A stretch of 22,405 bases of DNA from Methanobacteriota archaeon (GTDB taxonomy: Archaea; Thermoplasmatota; Thermoplasmata; RBG-16-68-12): contig VBLZ01000077.1 of NCBI GenBank assembly GCA_005878515.1, positions 1-22,405 on the forward strand, written 5' to 3'. The first letter of the stretch is position 1. Each line of letters starts with the position of its first letter. A program made the position numbers and the translations under genes. The notes below the pieces were generated by a model. It ran no database searches and was not told the DNA's origin. It saw nothing but the letters and a program-made list of their open reading frames with translations. Shown piece after piece: positions 1 to 7,019 of the stretch.

Positions 1-1
1 G

Positions 2-376
2 TTCCTCGGTGGCCACTGGGTACCGGAGATGGTCGGAGTCGCGGGCGGACTCGACGTCCTTGGCCGGACGGGAGAGAAGTCCCGCCGCCTCGAGCCCGAC
101 GAGGTCGTGAGGGCCTCGCCCGACGTCGCGGTGTTGATGCCCTGCGGCTTCGATCTCGATCGGACGCGGGACGAGGCACCGGTCGTCACTGGGACGGCGT
201 GGTGGGCCAAGCTCCCCGCGTCATGCGAAGGCCGGGTGTGGATCGTCGACGGCTCGAGCTACTTCAACCGCCCCGGGCCGCGGCTCGTGGACGGCCTGGA
301 GATTCTCGCCCACATCCTGCAGCCAGATCTCTTCCCGAAGGCGCCTCCCCCAGGTGCGGCGGCGCGGGTGAGGTGA
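2..376 (+). CDS. BtuF-like cobalamin (corrinoid)-binding protein, 3' part only
   Basis: The frame is open from base 2, so the N-terminus lies outside the window; 124 codons remain. The visible part matches the C-terminal lobe of BtuF/FecB-type periplasmic-binding-protein-fold proteins: a GHWVPEM segment near the start (family form: G.WVPEL followed by an AGG), then SPDVAVLMPCGFDLDRT, then the closing helix RLVDGLEILAHILQPDLFP. In this family the protein binds vitamin B12 or another corrinoid and hands it to a BtuCD importer. Its TGA overlaps by one base the ATG of the downstream cobalamin adenosyltransferase (TGATG), so the two are almost certainly co-translated, which supports a corrinoid-salvage role. 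Related folds bind haem or siderophores; the neighbour makes corrinoid more likely. Confidence 0.8.
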   Translation, partial: FLGGHWVPEMVGVAGGLDVLGRTGEKSRRLEPDEVVRASPDVAVLMPCGFDLDRTRDEAPVVTGTAWWAKLPASCEGRVWIVDGSSYFNRPGPRLVDGLEILAHILQPDLFPKAPPPGAAARVR

Positions 377-921
377 TGGCGAAGCTGTACACGCGTCGGG
401 GCGACGCCGGCGAGACCGGCCTCCTGGGACCGGAACGCGTCTCGAAAGACGACCCTCGGGTCGAGGCGATGGGCACCGTCGATGAACTCAACGCAGTCAT
501 CGGCCTCGCCATCGCCGCGCAGCGCGACCGGCGCATCCGCGACCTGCTGTCGAAGATCCAGGACGACCTCTTCACGGTGGGCGCAGAACTCGCGATGACA
601 CGGTCGTCCGAAGGGACGAAGGTCCCCCGGATCGCGTCCGTCCACGTCGCGCGGCTCGAGGACGCGATCGACGCCTTCGACGTCGGCAAGATCACGGAGT
701 TCATCCTTCCCCGCGGCTCGGAATCGCTCGCGCGACTCCATTGGGCCCGCACGGTCGCACGGCGGGCGGAGCGGCGAGTCGTCGCCCTCTCGAAACGGGA
801 CCAATTGAACCAAGACCTCCTCCGCTACATGAACCGCCTCTCCTCCCTTCTGTATCAGATGGCGGCATGGGAACAGCACAAGCAACGGAAGCGAGCCGAG
901 CACCCCACGTACACCCGATAG
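376..921 (+). CDS. PduO-type cob(I)alamin adenosyltransferase
   Basis: This 181-residue enzyme transfers the 5'-deoxyadenosyl group of ATP to cob(I)alamin (or a cobyrinic acid diamide), making coenzyme B12 in the cytoplasm. Diagnostic PduO features are visible: the N-terminal ATP-binding motif TRRGDAGETG at residues 6-15, LPRGSE at 111-116, the RTVARRAER signature at 125-133, and the helix YMNRLSSLLYQMA at 151-163. The length is normal for the family. The ATG at 376 was chosen because it begins directly with the conserved MAKLYTRRGD strand and overlaps the upstream stop as TGATG; the frame is open upstream but that part lies inside the preceding gene. With the BtuF-like gene it forms a corrinoid uptake and activation unit. 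Confidence 0.93.
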   Translation: MAKLYTRRGDAGETGLLGPERVSKDDPRVEAMGTVDELNAVIGLAIAAQRDRRIRDLLSKIQDDLFTVGAELAMTRSSEGTKVPRIASVHVARLEDAIDAFDVGKITEFILPRGSESLARLHWARTVARRAERRVVALSKRDQLNQDLLRYMNRLSSLLYQMAAWEQHKQRKRAEHPTYTR

Positions 922-1013
922 CTCGGGCAAGAATTCATCTCGTGGCTCGACCATCTTGACGCCGGAGGGAACGTCTGTACGTCCGTCGCGTCGTCATCGG
1001 ACTCTTCTTCACA

Positions 1014-1262
1014 GTGGCCGGAATCGCGTCTCTCATGATCCCCGGCCTCCCGTTCATTTGCATCGGCGCCCTCGTGTTCGGTCCCATTGAGCTCCTCATT
1101 GGATTGTTCGGGAATGCGCCCCGCCGCGGCCGGACGCATCCGCTGCCGGTGATGGCGGTCGGCGCGTCCGAAACCGCGTCGATGAAACGCTGCGGATCCT
1201 GCGGAATGCAGAGCGACTCCGCGGCGGTTTTCTGCTCGAACTGCGGCTTCGAATTCCCGTAG
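1014..1262 (+). CDS. Small membrane protein with C-terminal zinc ribbon
   Basis: The GTG start at 1014 gives 82 residues. The first ~40 are hydrophobic and contain MIPGLPFICIGALVF and IELLIGLFG, probably two membrane segments joined at a Pro-Gly turn. After a basic linker comes a short zinc ribbon with two cysteine pairs, CGSCG and CSNCG, separated by about 13 residues; the protein ends four residues later. Such membrane-plus-zinc-ribbon miniproteins are common in archaea and mostly uncharacterised. The true start may lie upstream: an in-frame CTG at 975 is preceded by GGAGGG at 964-969 and would complete the first membrane helix (95 residues). An in-frame stop at 957-959 bounds the frame. 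Function unknown. It lies 92 bases after the adenosyltransferase, possibly in the same transcript. Confidence 0.6.
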   Translation: MAGIASLMIPGLPFICIGALVFGPIELLIGLFGNAPRRGRTHPLPVMAVGASETASMKRCGSCGMQSDSAAVFCSNCGFEFP

Positions 1263-1310
1263 GCGCCCGCCCGGACAAAGGGCTAAGGTCGTGGAGCCGT
1301 TGGCGTCGGG

Positions 1311-2396
1311 GTGGCCCTGACGTTTACGAATCTCCTCGAACTCGAGGAGATGGCGCGGGCGAAAGTCCCGCGCGCGACGTTCGACTACATTGCAGGCGGG
1401 GCCGAGGACGAAGTCTCCCTTCGACGGAACCGCGAAGCGTTCGGGCGGTGGGCACTCCGACCCCGCGTGCTGATGGACGTATCGAAACGCGACATGCGGA
1501 CGGTCCTCCTCGGGGAGCGCGTGTCGATGCCGGTCTGCGTGGCCCCCACGTCGTTCCACGCGTTGGTCCACCCCGACGGCGAGATCGCCACGGCGCGAGG
1601 CACCGCGGCTGCGGAGACGATCCTCATCGCGAGCACCATCGCGACGACGCCCCTGGAGGAAATCGCCGCGACAGTCGATGCGCCCCGGTGGTTCCAGCTG
1701 TACGTGTACAAGGACCGCGCGGTCACGGAAGAACTCGTCAACCGCGCGGTCAAGGCGGGCTACAAGGCGCTGTGCCTCACGGCCGACACGCCGGTCCTGG
1801 GCCGTCGCGAGCGGGACGAGCGAAACGCGTTCACGCTCCCACCCGGTTTCGGCATCGCGAATCTGAAGTCGGCCGGCCTGGATAGAATGCCGGAGGTCGA
1901 ACGCGGCTCGGCGTTCGCGAAGTACGTCGCGAATCTGCTCGATGCATCGCTCACCTGGGACGACGTCGATTGGCTCAAGTCGATCAGCCCGCTGCCGCTC
2001 ATCATCAAAGGGATCATGACCGCGGAAGATGCGTCTCTCGCGGTCGACCACGGAGTCGCGGGCATCGTGGTGTCGAACCACGGCGGACGACAACTCGACT
2101 CGACCCTCGGGAGCCTCGACGCCTTGCCCGATGTCGTCGCGGCGGTCCGTGGGCGAATCGAGGTTTACCTCGACGGCGGGATCCGGCGCGGGACGGACGT
2201 GCTCAAGGCCCTCGCTCTCGGAGCGAAAGCGGTCCTCGTCGGTCGGCCGATCCTGTGGGGTCTCGCCCTCGGCGGCGCGGACGGAGTCCGGGCGGTGCTG
2301 GACCAGGTGCGCGCGGAACTCGACACGGCCATGGCGCTCACGGGCCGCGCGCACGTGAAGGAAATCGATGCGAGCTTGGTCGTGCGGGCAGCCTAG
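1311..2396 (+). CDS. FMN-dependent alpha-hydroxy-acid oxidase/dehydrogenase
   Basis: This 361-residue TIM-barrel flavoprotein belongs to the glycolate oxidase / lactate oxidase / L-lactate dehydrogenase (LldD) family, which oxidises an L-2-hydroxy acid to the 2-oxo acid. Catalytic and FMN residues are in place: Tyr26 in DYIAGGAEDE, Tyr131 in QLYVYKD, Asp159 in TADTP, Lys233 in LIIKGI, and His257 with Arg260 in SNHGGRQLD; these match spinach glycolate oxidase Y24, Y129, D157, K230, H254 and R257. YLDGGIRRG and GRPILWGLA supply the C-terminal phosphate-binding loops. The start is a GTG at 1311 with no clear SD. No quinone-linked membrane segment is seen, so an oxidase-type reaction (oxygen to peroxide) is possible, but substrate and acceptor cannot be read from sequence. 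The family is mainly bacterial and eukaryotic, so transfer into this archaeal lineage is plausible. Confidence 0.93.
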   Translation: MALTFTNLLELEEMARAKVPRATFDYIAGGAEDEVSLRRNREAFGRWALRPRVLMDVSKRDMRTVLLGERVSMPVCVAPTSFHALVHPDGEIATARGTAAAETILIASTIATTPLEEIAATVDAPRWFQLYVYKDRAVTEELVNRAVKAGYKALCLTADTPVLGRRERDERNAFTLPPGFGIANLKSAGLDRMPEVERGSAFAKYVANLLDASLTWDDVDWLKSISPLPLIIKGIMTAEDASLAVDHGVAGIVVSNHGGRQLDSTLGSLDALPDVVAAVRGRIEVYLDGGIRRGTDVLKALALGAKAVLVGRPILWGLALGGADGVRAVLDQVRAELDTAMALTGRAHVKEIDASLVVRAA

Positions 2397-3463
2397 CGAT
2401 TCGGCACGCGGTCAAGAAATTCGATCAAGAATCCAATCGCCTGCTCATTGCCCATGGGTTTCGGAGGAAGTCGTCCGAGCGCGAGCTTCTGGGGAATCAG
2501 TTCCTTCAGCCGACGGAGGTCTTCGAATCGATAGCCGAGCGTCGCGGCATTTCGTTCGGCTTCGGCGTGACCTTTCGGCGGAATCGCAATCACGGGCGTG
2601 CCGGCGGCGAGCGCTTCGTTGACCGTACCCTTGCCAGCGGTCGTAATCACGAGATCCGCCGCGAGGACGTAATCCTGGAGGTTCGGCAAGAATCCGTACG
2701 TGTACACCCCGGATTCCGGGTTCACTTTCAATTTCGGGCCGCTCACGACGACCATCGAGACATCGTCCAGTTTCAACTCGTGGAAGGCGCGAACCGCCTC
2801 GCGGATGAGGAACTCGCCGACTCCGGTGCCCCCGACCGTCACGAGGATCGTCTTCTTACGAAATACAAAATCCTCCCGAAGCGTCTCCCGAGGTGCACTG
2901 AACGCGCGGACGATCGGTCCGATGCGGCGCACGTTGGGCCAACCGGGTGCCGACTCGGCCGCGAGGATGAGGTCGGCCCCGCGCGCAATCCGGGAGGCCC
3001 AGAAGTTGGCGGGGCCTTCGACCAAACGGGATACCGGATCGCGCGCAAAGTTGTGGCGGGTGGCGTCGAGGATGAAGGCCGTTGGAATCCGATGACGGAT
3101 CGCCTCGCGCGCGGAGGCCAACTCGCTGTCCGAGAGGAGGAAGCGGTAGTAGTCCCAGTCCGTCTCTCCCTCCAGGAATCGCCGAGCGACCCGCAGATAT
3201 CGACCGTAGTCTCGATACCACCTCCATACAGGGCCAAGGACCCCGTCCGTCGCCTCCCAATCGGGGGCGGGCGGCATCGTCAACGCGTCGAATCCGTTCG
3301 CCACGACGAGGTCCAACGCCGGCGAACCGGCGAGGAAGAGGAGATACAAATCACTCCGTCGATCGAGCAGACCGCGGGCGAGCGCAACCGCTCGCGTCGC
3401 GTGCCCGAGGCCCTGCGAGTGGACCGCGAAGTAGCCGCGGAGTTCCTCCATCGCGCGACTCAT
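2393..3463 (-). CDS. MurG-like (GT-B, family 28 type) glycosyltransferase
   Basis: This 356-residue protein shows the two-domain GT-B layout of MurG-like transferases. The N-terminal domain opens with YFAVHSQGLGHATR (residues 11-24), matching the glycine/histidine acceptor-side loop of the family. The C-terminal domain begins near residue 203 with TILVTVGGTGVGEF (glycine-rich loop 211-214). It carries the nucleotide-sugar donor site ADLVITTAGKGTVNEALAAG (269-288), followed by TPVIAIPPKGHAEAERNA. It has no signal peptide or clear membrane helix, so it should be cytoplasmic or membrane-peripheral. The acceptor could be a lipid or polyprenyl carrier; this is inference. The ATG at 3463 is preferred over one at 3451 because AGGAAG precedes it at good spacing. 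It is convergent with the oxidase gene, and the two stop codons share a CTAG. Confidence 0.82.
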   Translation of the reverse strand: MSRAMEELRGYFAVHSQGLGHATRAVALARGLLDRRSDLYLLFLAGSPALDLVVANGFDALTMPPAPDWEATDGVLGPVWRWYRDYGRYLRVARRFLEGETDWDYYRFLLSDSELASAREAIRHRIPTAFILDATRHNFARDPVSRLVEGPANFWASRIARGADLILAAESAPGWPNVRRIGPIVRAFSAPRETLREDFVFRKKTILVTVGGTGVGEFLIREAVRAFHELKLDDVSMVVVSGPKLKVNPESGVYTYGFLPNLQDYVLAADLVITTAGKGTVNEALAAGTPVIAIPPKGHAEAERNAATLGYRFEDLRRLKELIPQKLALGRLPPKPMGNEQAIGFLIEFLDRVPNR

Positions 3464-3554
3464 TGTCCACTTCCTGAAAGACCTTCGGATGAGACAGCAG
3501 CATCTGGCTCAACAACCGAATCTGTGAACGAGCGCGAGCGGGGCACAGGCGTCA

Positions 3555-3561
3555 TTATATA
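3555..3561 (+). promoter_or_regulatory. TATA box (box A) for the NTF2-like gene
   Basis: TTATATA stands out in GC-rich DNA 51-57 bases before the ATG at 3612. Initiation about 25 bases downstream would give a leader of about 27 bases containing the SD. The element reads CTATATAATG on the other strand, so it could also serve the divergent glycosyltransferase with a longer leader of about 65 bases. Confidence 0.6.
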
Positions 3562-3597
3562 GAGGGCGGCTCCTAGGGGCGGACGTTAGGGGATTCC

Positions 3598-3605
3598 AGG
3601 AGGAG
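3598..3605 (+). promoter_or_regulatory. Strong Shine-Dalgarno sequence
   Basis: AGGAGGAG lies six bases before the ATG at 3612 and is near-perfectly complementary to the 16S rRNA 3' end. It fixes the start and suggests efficient translation, in contrast to the leaderless genes nearby. Confidence 0.8.
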
Positions 3606-3611
3606 AAAAAC

Positions 3612-4052
3612 ATGGGAGAAGAGGAGAACAAAGCGACTGTGCGAATGTTCTACGATGAGGTCCTGAACCGTAGGAACCTCGGAGTGATTGACAAGGTCAC
3701 GGCCGAAAATTACGTCGACCACACCGCGGCGCCAGGACTGCCGCCTGGCCGCGAAGGGGAGAAGCTGTGGTTCCAGATGCTCCACGCCGCATTCCCGGAT
3801 GGCCGAACGACGATCGACGACATCATCACGGAAGGCGACAAGGTCGTCGTCCGCGGGACGATGACGGGTACGCACAGCGCCGAGTTCATGGGGATCCCGG
3901 CGACGGGGAAGGCGGTGACGATCTCGGGCATCGACATCACGCGGTTCGAGAACGGGCTCAGCGCCGAACACTGGGGACAATGGGACGTCGCGGGCCTCAT
4001 GGTGCAGCTGGGCGTCGCGCCGCCCCCGCCCGGAGCGCCGCCGACCGAGTGA
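3612..4052 (+). CDS. NTF2-like / SnoaL-type ester cyclase family protein
   Basis: This 146-residue soluble protein has the cone-shaped NTF2-like fold pattern of SnoaL polyketide-cyclase relatives. It opens with helix ENKATVRMFYDEVLNRRNL, then TAENYVDHTA, the FPDGRTTIDDIITEGDKVVVRGTM strands, a THSAEFMGIPATGKAVTISG hairpin, and a final FENGLSAEHWGQWDVAGLM segment. In homologues the pocket Asp/His near the DHTA segment and the C-terminal strand residues bind a small hydrophobic ligand. Many members are annotated as ester cyclases without any known substrate, and no specific reaction can be claimed here. It has its own TATA box and a near-perfect SD. The C-terminus ends in a Pro-rich tail. Confidence 0.85.
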   Translation: MGEEENKATVRMFYDEVLNRRNLGVIDKVTAENYVDHTAAPGLPPGREGEKLWFQMLHAAFPDGRTTIDDIITEGDKVVVRGTMTGTHSAEFMGIPATGKAVTISGIDITRFENGLSAEHWGQWDVAGLMVQLGVAPPPPGAPPTE

Positions 4053-4067
4053 AACGGAAGACGAACG

Positions 4068-4099
4068 ATCTAGGCGGGACTTCTCTAGCTCGCCTAGAT
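4068..4099. repeat. 9-bp perfect inverted repeat in a convergent intergenic gap
   Basis: ATCTAGGCG at 4068-4076 is repeated as its exact reverse complement at 4091-4099, and the stem can extend inward by a G-U and a G-C pair. It starts 16 bases after the stop of the NTF2-like gene, in the 152-base gap before the convergent VOC gene. It could form a transcript-end hairpin, though no T-run follows on the plus strand, or be a protein-binding palindrome. Nothing else recognisable was seen in the gap. Confidence 0.55.
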
Positions 4100-4204
4100 T
4101 ACCTCCGAGTGGACACTACGGATCTTCCTATTCGGAGCGATCTGCGTTTGCGGACCGGAAGGGTACACGTAGCAGTGGGCACCTTCCTCGGCGGACGACC
4201 ACGG

Positions 4205-4645
4205 CTACTCCGCGGGCGCCCGGGTGTACGTTGCAACGTACCAATGGTTGCCGCAGGGGTCTCGCACCGCTCCGGAACGTTCCCCGTACTCCATGTCCCG
4301 CACGTCGTGGAGGCTAACTCCTCCGGCCTTGATCGCACGGGCGTAGGTCTCGTCTGCGTCACGGACATAGAGGTGGACACCTGCCGCAAGGGCCTTCCAC
4401 TGACCCGACGCGCGACCCGTCTCAATGATGCACGTTTCGACACGAAATGCAGTGTGCATCGTTTTCCCATCGGGACCCGTTGCACGCTGGTCCTTCAGTT
4501 CCTCCGCGCCGAAGGCGGCCTTGGCAAAGGCCACGAGCCGGTCCGGATCATCCACGGTGAGGTAGAGCGTTACCGGATTGAAGCCGGGCGGGACATGTCG
4601 AGGCGTCTTGTCAGCGAGCATGGTCTTCACCATCGTGTTGGCCAT
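4205..4645 (-). CDS. VOC-superfamily (glyoxalase/PhnB-like) protein
   Basis: With the ATG at 4645 the protein is 146 residues. It has the paired beta-alpha-beta-beta-beta modules of the vicinal-oxygen-chelate superfamily. First module: NPVTLYLTVDDPDRLVAFAKAAFGAEEL, then DGKTMHTAFRVETCIIE. Second: VHLYVRDADETYARAIKAGG, then MEYGERSGAVRDPCGNHWYVATY. The RSG.VRDP.GN.W ending is typical of PhnB-like and bleomycin-resistance-like members, which often act as dimers. The substrate is not predictable. Starts at 4714 (GTG), 4708, 4633 and 4621 (ATG) are also possible; the conserved fold begins only near PPGFNPVTLYL. A divergent promoter shared with primase is likely. Confidence 0.8.
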   Translation of the reverse strand: MANTMVKTMLADKTPRHVPPGFNPVTLYLTVDDPDRLVAFAKAAFGAEELKDQRATGPDGKTMHTAFRVETCIIETGRASGQWKALAAGVHLYVRDADETYARAIKAGGVSLHDVRDMEYGERSGAVRDPCGNHWYVATYTRAPAE

Positions 4646-4750
4646 CCGCGGTCGGCTCTTCAGTCTTTTGGGCCCGGCGCCAGGGGGAGGGCCTTCCGAC
4701 GAACACATCGCCACGGGATTCGTTTCTCCCGTTTCGCGGTTCCCCGCGTT

Positions 4751-4764
4751 GGCCTTTTATGGCC
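4751..4764. promoter_or_regulatory. Divergent core promoter (TATA readable on both strands)
   Basis: GGCCTTTTATGGCC is almost palindromic. On the plus strand CTTTTATG lies about 25 bases before the GTG at 4784, which would make the primase mRNA leaderless. On the minus strand CATAAAAGG would initiate near 4730, just upstream of the possible VOC starts at 4714-4645. Confidence 0.5.
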
Positions 4765-4783
4765 CCGCGACGTTCCTTCGGAA

Positions 4784-5824
4784 GTGGAGCTCGCGACCCT
4801 CGCCAAGTACCCGTTCCTTCGGGAGTCGTCCGCGTTCATCCGTGCGGAGAAGGTCAGCCTCGAGGAGATTCTGCTGGAACCCGCGTTTGCTCGCGCCCGG
4901 AGCCTCGGAAAGGCACGGGTCCTGGAAGCGCTCGAGCGCGGGGCCGCCTCCGACCGCGTCGCCATCGCACCGGCGGACCAACTCGCGCAGCTCCTCGCGT
5001 ATCCTGTAGCGCGGATCTTCGTTTCCGCCCTGGAGGACACGTATCTGATCCGACGGTTCGCCCTGCGGGAGGCGATCGCCGCGGAAGGACGCCTCGAATC
5101 CGAGTCCGACGATTTTGTGATCCACATGGCCTCGCAGCTCGCGATGGACCTCCGACGGGAGGACGGCGGCTTCCGTCTCCACTTCACCGACTTCCTGCGT
5201 TTCACGAACACGATGCGCGACGCGCCGTGGAAACTGATCAACCAGCGGGTGGACCGCGGGTACGTGACCTTGCAACGGGCCAAGGCGCTCCGGGTCATGC
5301 GGAACGCGATTCAGCGGCACATCGAGGAAGGCCTTCCGCTTCCGGTGAACGACGACATCGTCTCCGCCTTCCGCGCGGACCTCCGGGAGATCCGGGGCAT
5401 CCTCGAGGCGAAGAAGGCGACCTTCAAGGCGGAGGACATCGGGAAGGTGAGCATCACGCGGTTCCCACCGTGCATGTACAATCTCCTCGCGCAAATCCAG
5501 AACCACGAGAACGTCCCGCACATGGGCCGTTTCGCGATCGTCGCGTTTCTCCACCACATCGGCCTGGGGAACGAGGAGATCTTCCGCGTCTTCGGGGACG
5601 TGCCGGATTTCGCGGCCGACGTGACGAAGTATCAGATTGAGCACATCACGGGCACGTCGAGTCCGACGGAGTACACGCCGCCGGAGTGTGCGACGATGAA
5701 GTCGTATGGGATCTGCCCGGGGCCCGATCGGATCTGCCTGACGATCAAGCATCCCCTCCAGTACTATCGCGTGAAGGGCCGCGAGCAGCGGCCACGGGGA
5801 GAGAGCGCGTCGACGGCGACGTAG
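4784..5824 (+). CDS. priL: DNA primase large subunit PriL (4Fe-4S)
   Basis: This 346-residue protein is the regulatory subunit of the archaeal/eukaryotic-type primase; with PriS it makes the RNA primers for replication. The C-terminal domain shows the four conserved iron-sulfur cysteines: Cys230 (RFPPCMYNLL), Cys302 (TPPECATMKSYGI), Cys311 (ICPGPD) and Cys318 (RICLTIKHPLQYY). The family motifs HMGRFAIVAFLHHIGLGNEEI and YQIEHITG lie between. The N-terminal helical domain (about 1-200) contains LATLAKYPFL and the DFLRF segment. The frame is open far upstream, but GTG at 4784 is chosen because conserved sequence begins there and a TATA box sits ~25 bases before it, implying a leaderless transcript. 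The length is normal for archaeal PriL. No priS is in view. Confidence 0.93.
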   Translation: MELATLAKYPFLRESSAFIRAEKVSLEEILLEPAFARARSLGKARVLEALERGAASDRVAIAPADQLAQLLAYPVARIFVSALEDTYLIRRFALREAIAAEGRLESESDDFVIHMASQLAMDLRREDGGFRLHFTDFLRFTNTMRDAPWKLINQRVDRGYVTLQRAKALRVMRNAIQRHIEEGLPLPVNDDIVSAFRADLREIRGILEAKKATFKAEDIGKVSITRFPPCMYNLLAQIQNHENVPHMGRFAIVAFLHHIGLGNEEIFRVFGDVPDFAADVTKYQIEHITGTSSPTEYTPPECATMKSYGICPGPDRICLTIKHPLQYYRVKGREQRPRGESASTAT

Positions 5825-5882
5825 GGCCATCCGTCTCGGACTTGAGGTTCCGTCCCAAATCGGATAATCGACTTGCAAGCCT

Positions 5883-5888
5883 CATATA
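5883..5888 (+). promoter_or_regulatory. TATA box upstream of the membrane-protein gene
   Basis: CATATA within CTCATATACC lies 52-57 bases before the ATG at 5940, in the otherwise featureless 115-base gap after priL. Initiation ~25 bases downstream gives a leader of about 30 bases. Confidence 0.45.
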
Positions 5889-5939
5889 CCCCTGCCCCGC
5901 CTCGCAGTCCGCGCCCGGGAAGCCACTGGGCGTCAAGAG

Positions 5940-6368
5940 ATGACGAGGATGAAGCTTGGGGTCGTCTGGTTGATCGGCTTTGTGCTGGGAATCGTATTTG
6001 GGCTGCTGACTTTCATCGGCGCGGGACTAGGAACGTATTGGATTCTTATTGGCGGACTCGTCATCGGGTTCCTCACCGGGTTCCTCCTGAAAGAGATGGG
6101 AAAATCGCTCGGGTTCGGATTCCTGAGCGCGTTCCTCGGCTTCACAGTCGGCGGGATCATTGTCGTCGTCGCCCTCGCGCCGTTCCTCGCAGCCATCCCC
6201 TTCCTCGGGGGCTTTCTCGGGATCTTGATCGTGATCGTTGCCGTCGCCTTCGGCGTCGGAGCGGGGATCCTTGCGCTGGTCGGGGCCCCCATCGGAGTCC
6301 TGGTCGGGAAGCGGATGGCCCCCGCGGCGCAGCAGCCGAGTGCCTTCGCCCCGCCGCCCTCCATGTGA
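5940..6368 (+). CDS. Glycine-rich polytopic membrane protein, unknown function
   Basis: The protein has 142 residues, nearly all hydrophobic, with about four membrane spans: roughly 5-30, 33-51, 57-82 and 86-125. The spans contain many GxxxG-like glycine pairs (FVLGIVFGLL, GGLVIGFLTGFLL, FGVGAGILALVG), which favours tight helix packing or oligomers. The tail is short, Pro/Ala-rich and cytoplasmic-looking. The pattern resembles the small archaeal DUF5518-type membrane proteins, but I cannot confirm membership. The start is ATG 5940; ATG 5949 is also in frame. It ends 15 bases before the convergent phosphatidyltransferase gene. Confidence 0.65.
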   Translation: MTRMKLGVVWLIGFVLGIVFGLLTFIGAGLGTYWILIGGLVIGFLTGFLLKEMGKSLGFGFLSAFLGFTVGGIIVVVALAPFLAAIPFLGGFLGILIVIVAVAFGVGAGILALVGAPIGVLVGKRMAPAAQQPSAFAPPPSM

Positions 6369-6383
6369 AGTCCGCGGCGACGC

Positions 6384-7019
6384 TCAACGCGGGGCCGCCA
6401 AGCCCCGCCAAATCCCCACGGCTCGCTGCACCGCCGTCGCGTTGCCGAGGACCGCGAAGAGCACCATGAACCATTCGAGCGGCCCGAACTGGAGGATGCC
6501 GACGCCCGCGACGAGACCCCCGGATGGGGCCACAAGCAGTTGGATCAGGCCTCCGAAGAACAGGAGCACGAGGCGATCCGCGCGGCCGAGGACGCCGCCA
6601 TAGGCGCGACCCTGACCGACGGCCTGCGCCTGGGTCCCCATGTACGAGGTCAAGAGGACGCCCAGGAGGGCGAGCGTGCCAACCCCGAGACGGCAGTACG
6701 TCGCGTTGAATGCGATCCCGCCGAGCATGAACACGTCCGCATAGCGGTCGAGCACATGATCCAAGAAGTCGCCCCGCACAGACGCCTTGCCGGCCATCTT
6801 CGCGATCTTTCCGTCGAGCGCATCGAGGTACGAAGCGACCAGCATCAGCGCGAGCGCGAGGCCGAGGAGTCCACCGCCGCCGATGAAGAACGAGATGCCG
6901 GCGCCGACCGCCGCGAGAAAGGCGATCCACGAGACCAGGTTCGGATTGACGCGCAACATCCGAGAAGCGACGGGGACCAGGAACGCATCAGCGGCCTTGC
7001 GGTACCGATCTAGTACCAA
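6384..7019 (-). CDS. CDP-alcohol phosphatidyltransferase (probable archaetidyl-lipid synthase)
   Basis: This 211-residue integral membrane enzyme has about six helices. It would transfer an alcohol phosphate onto CDP-archaeol, for example to make archaetidylinositol phosphate. The family motif D-x2-DG-x2-AR-x8-G-x3-D-x3-D is present as Asp66, Asp69-Gly70, Ala73-Lys74, Gly83, Asp87 and Asp91; the consensus Arg is Lys here. The four Asp residues bind the metal and CDP. The start is TTG at 7019, supported by GAGGTG five bases upstream and by a 10-base overlap with the end of the adenylate kinase gene. The first 30 residues (YRKAADAFLVP...NPNLVSW) match the amphipathic N-terminus of the family. 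The polar head group cannot be settled from sequence alone. Confidence 0.87.
   Translation of the reverse strand: MVLDRYRKAADAFLVPVASRMLRVNPNLVSWIAFLAAVGAGISFFIGGGGLLGLALALMLVASYLDALDGKIAKMAGKASVRGDFLDHVLDRYADVFMLGGIAFNATYCRLGVGTLALLGVLLTSYMGTQAQAVGQGRAYGGVLGRADRLVLLFFGGLIQLLVAPSGGLVAGVGILQFGPLEWFMVLFAVLGNATAVQRAVGIWRGLAAPR

Noticed and set aside
855..2354. A 499-codon minus-strand open frame
   Set aside because: Low-complexity Arg/Asp/Glu composition and antisense to the oxidase, whose catalytic residues are all present.
1970..3562. A 530-codon plus-strand open frame running through the oxidase and across the glycosyltransferase
   Set aside because: Arg/Gly/Glu-rich translation with no family resemblance; it is the complement-frame shadow of two well supported genes in GC-rich DNA.
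3767..4783. A long N-terminal extension of PriL reading back through the NTF2-like and VOC genes
   Set aside because: The extension has no primase-like sequence, overlaps two supported genes, and a TATA box lies just before the conserved start at 4784.
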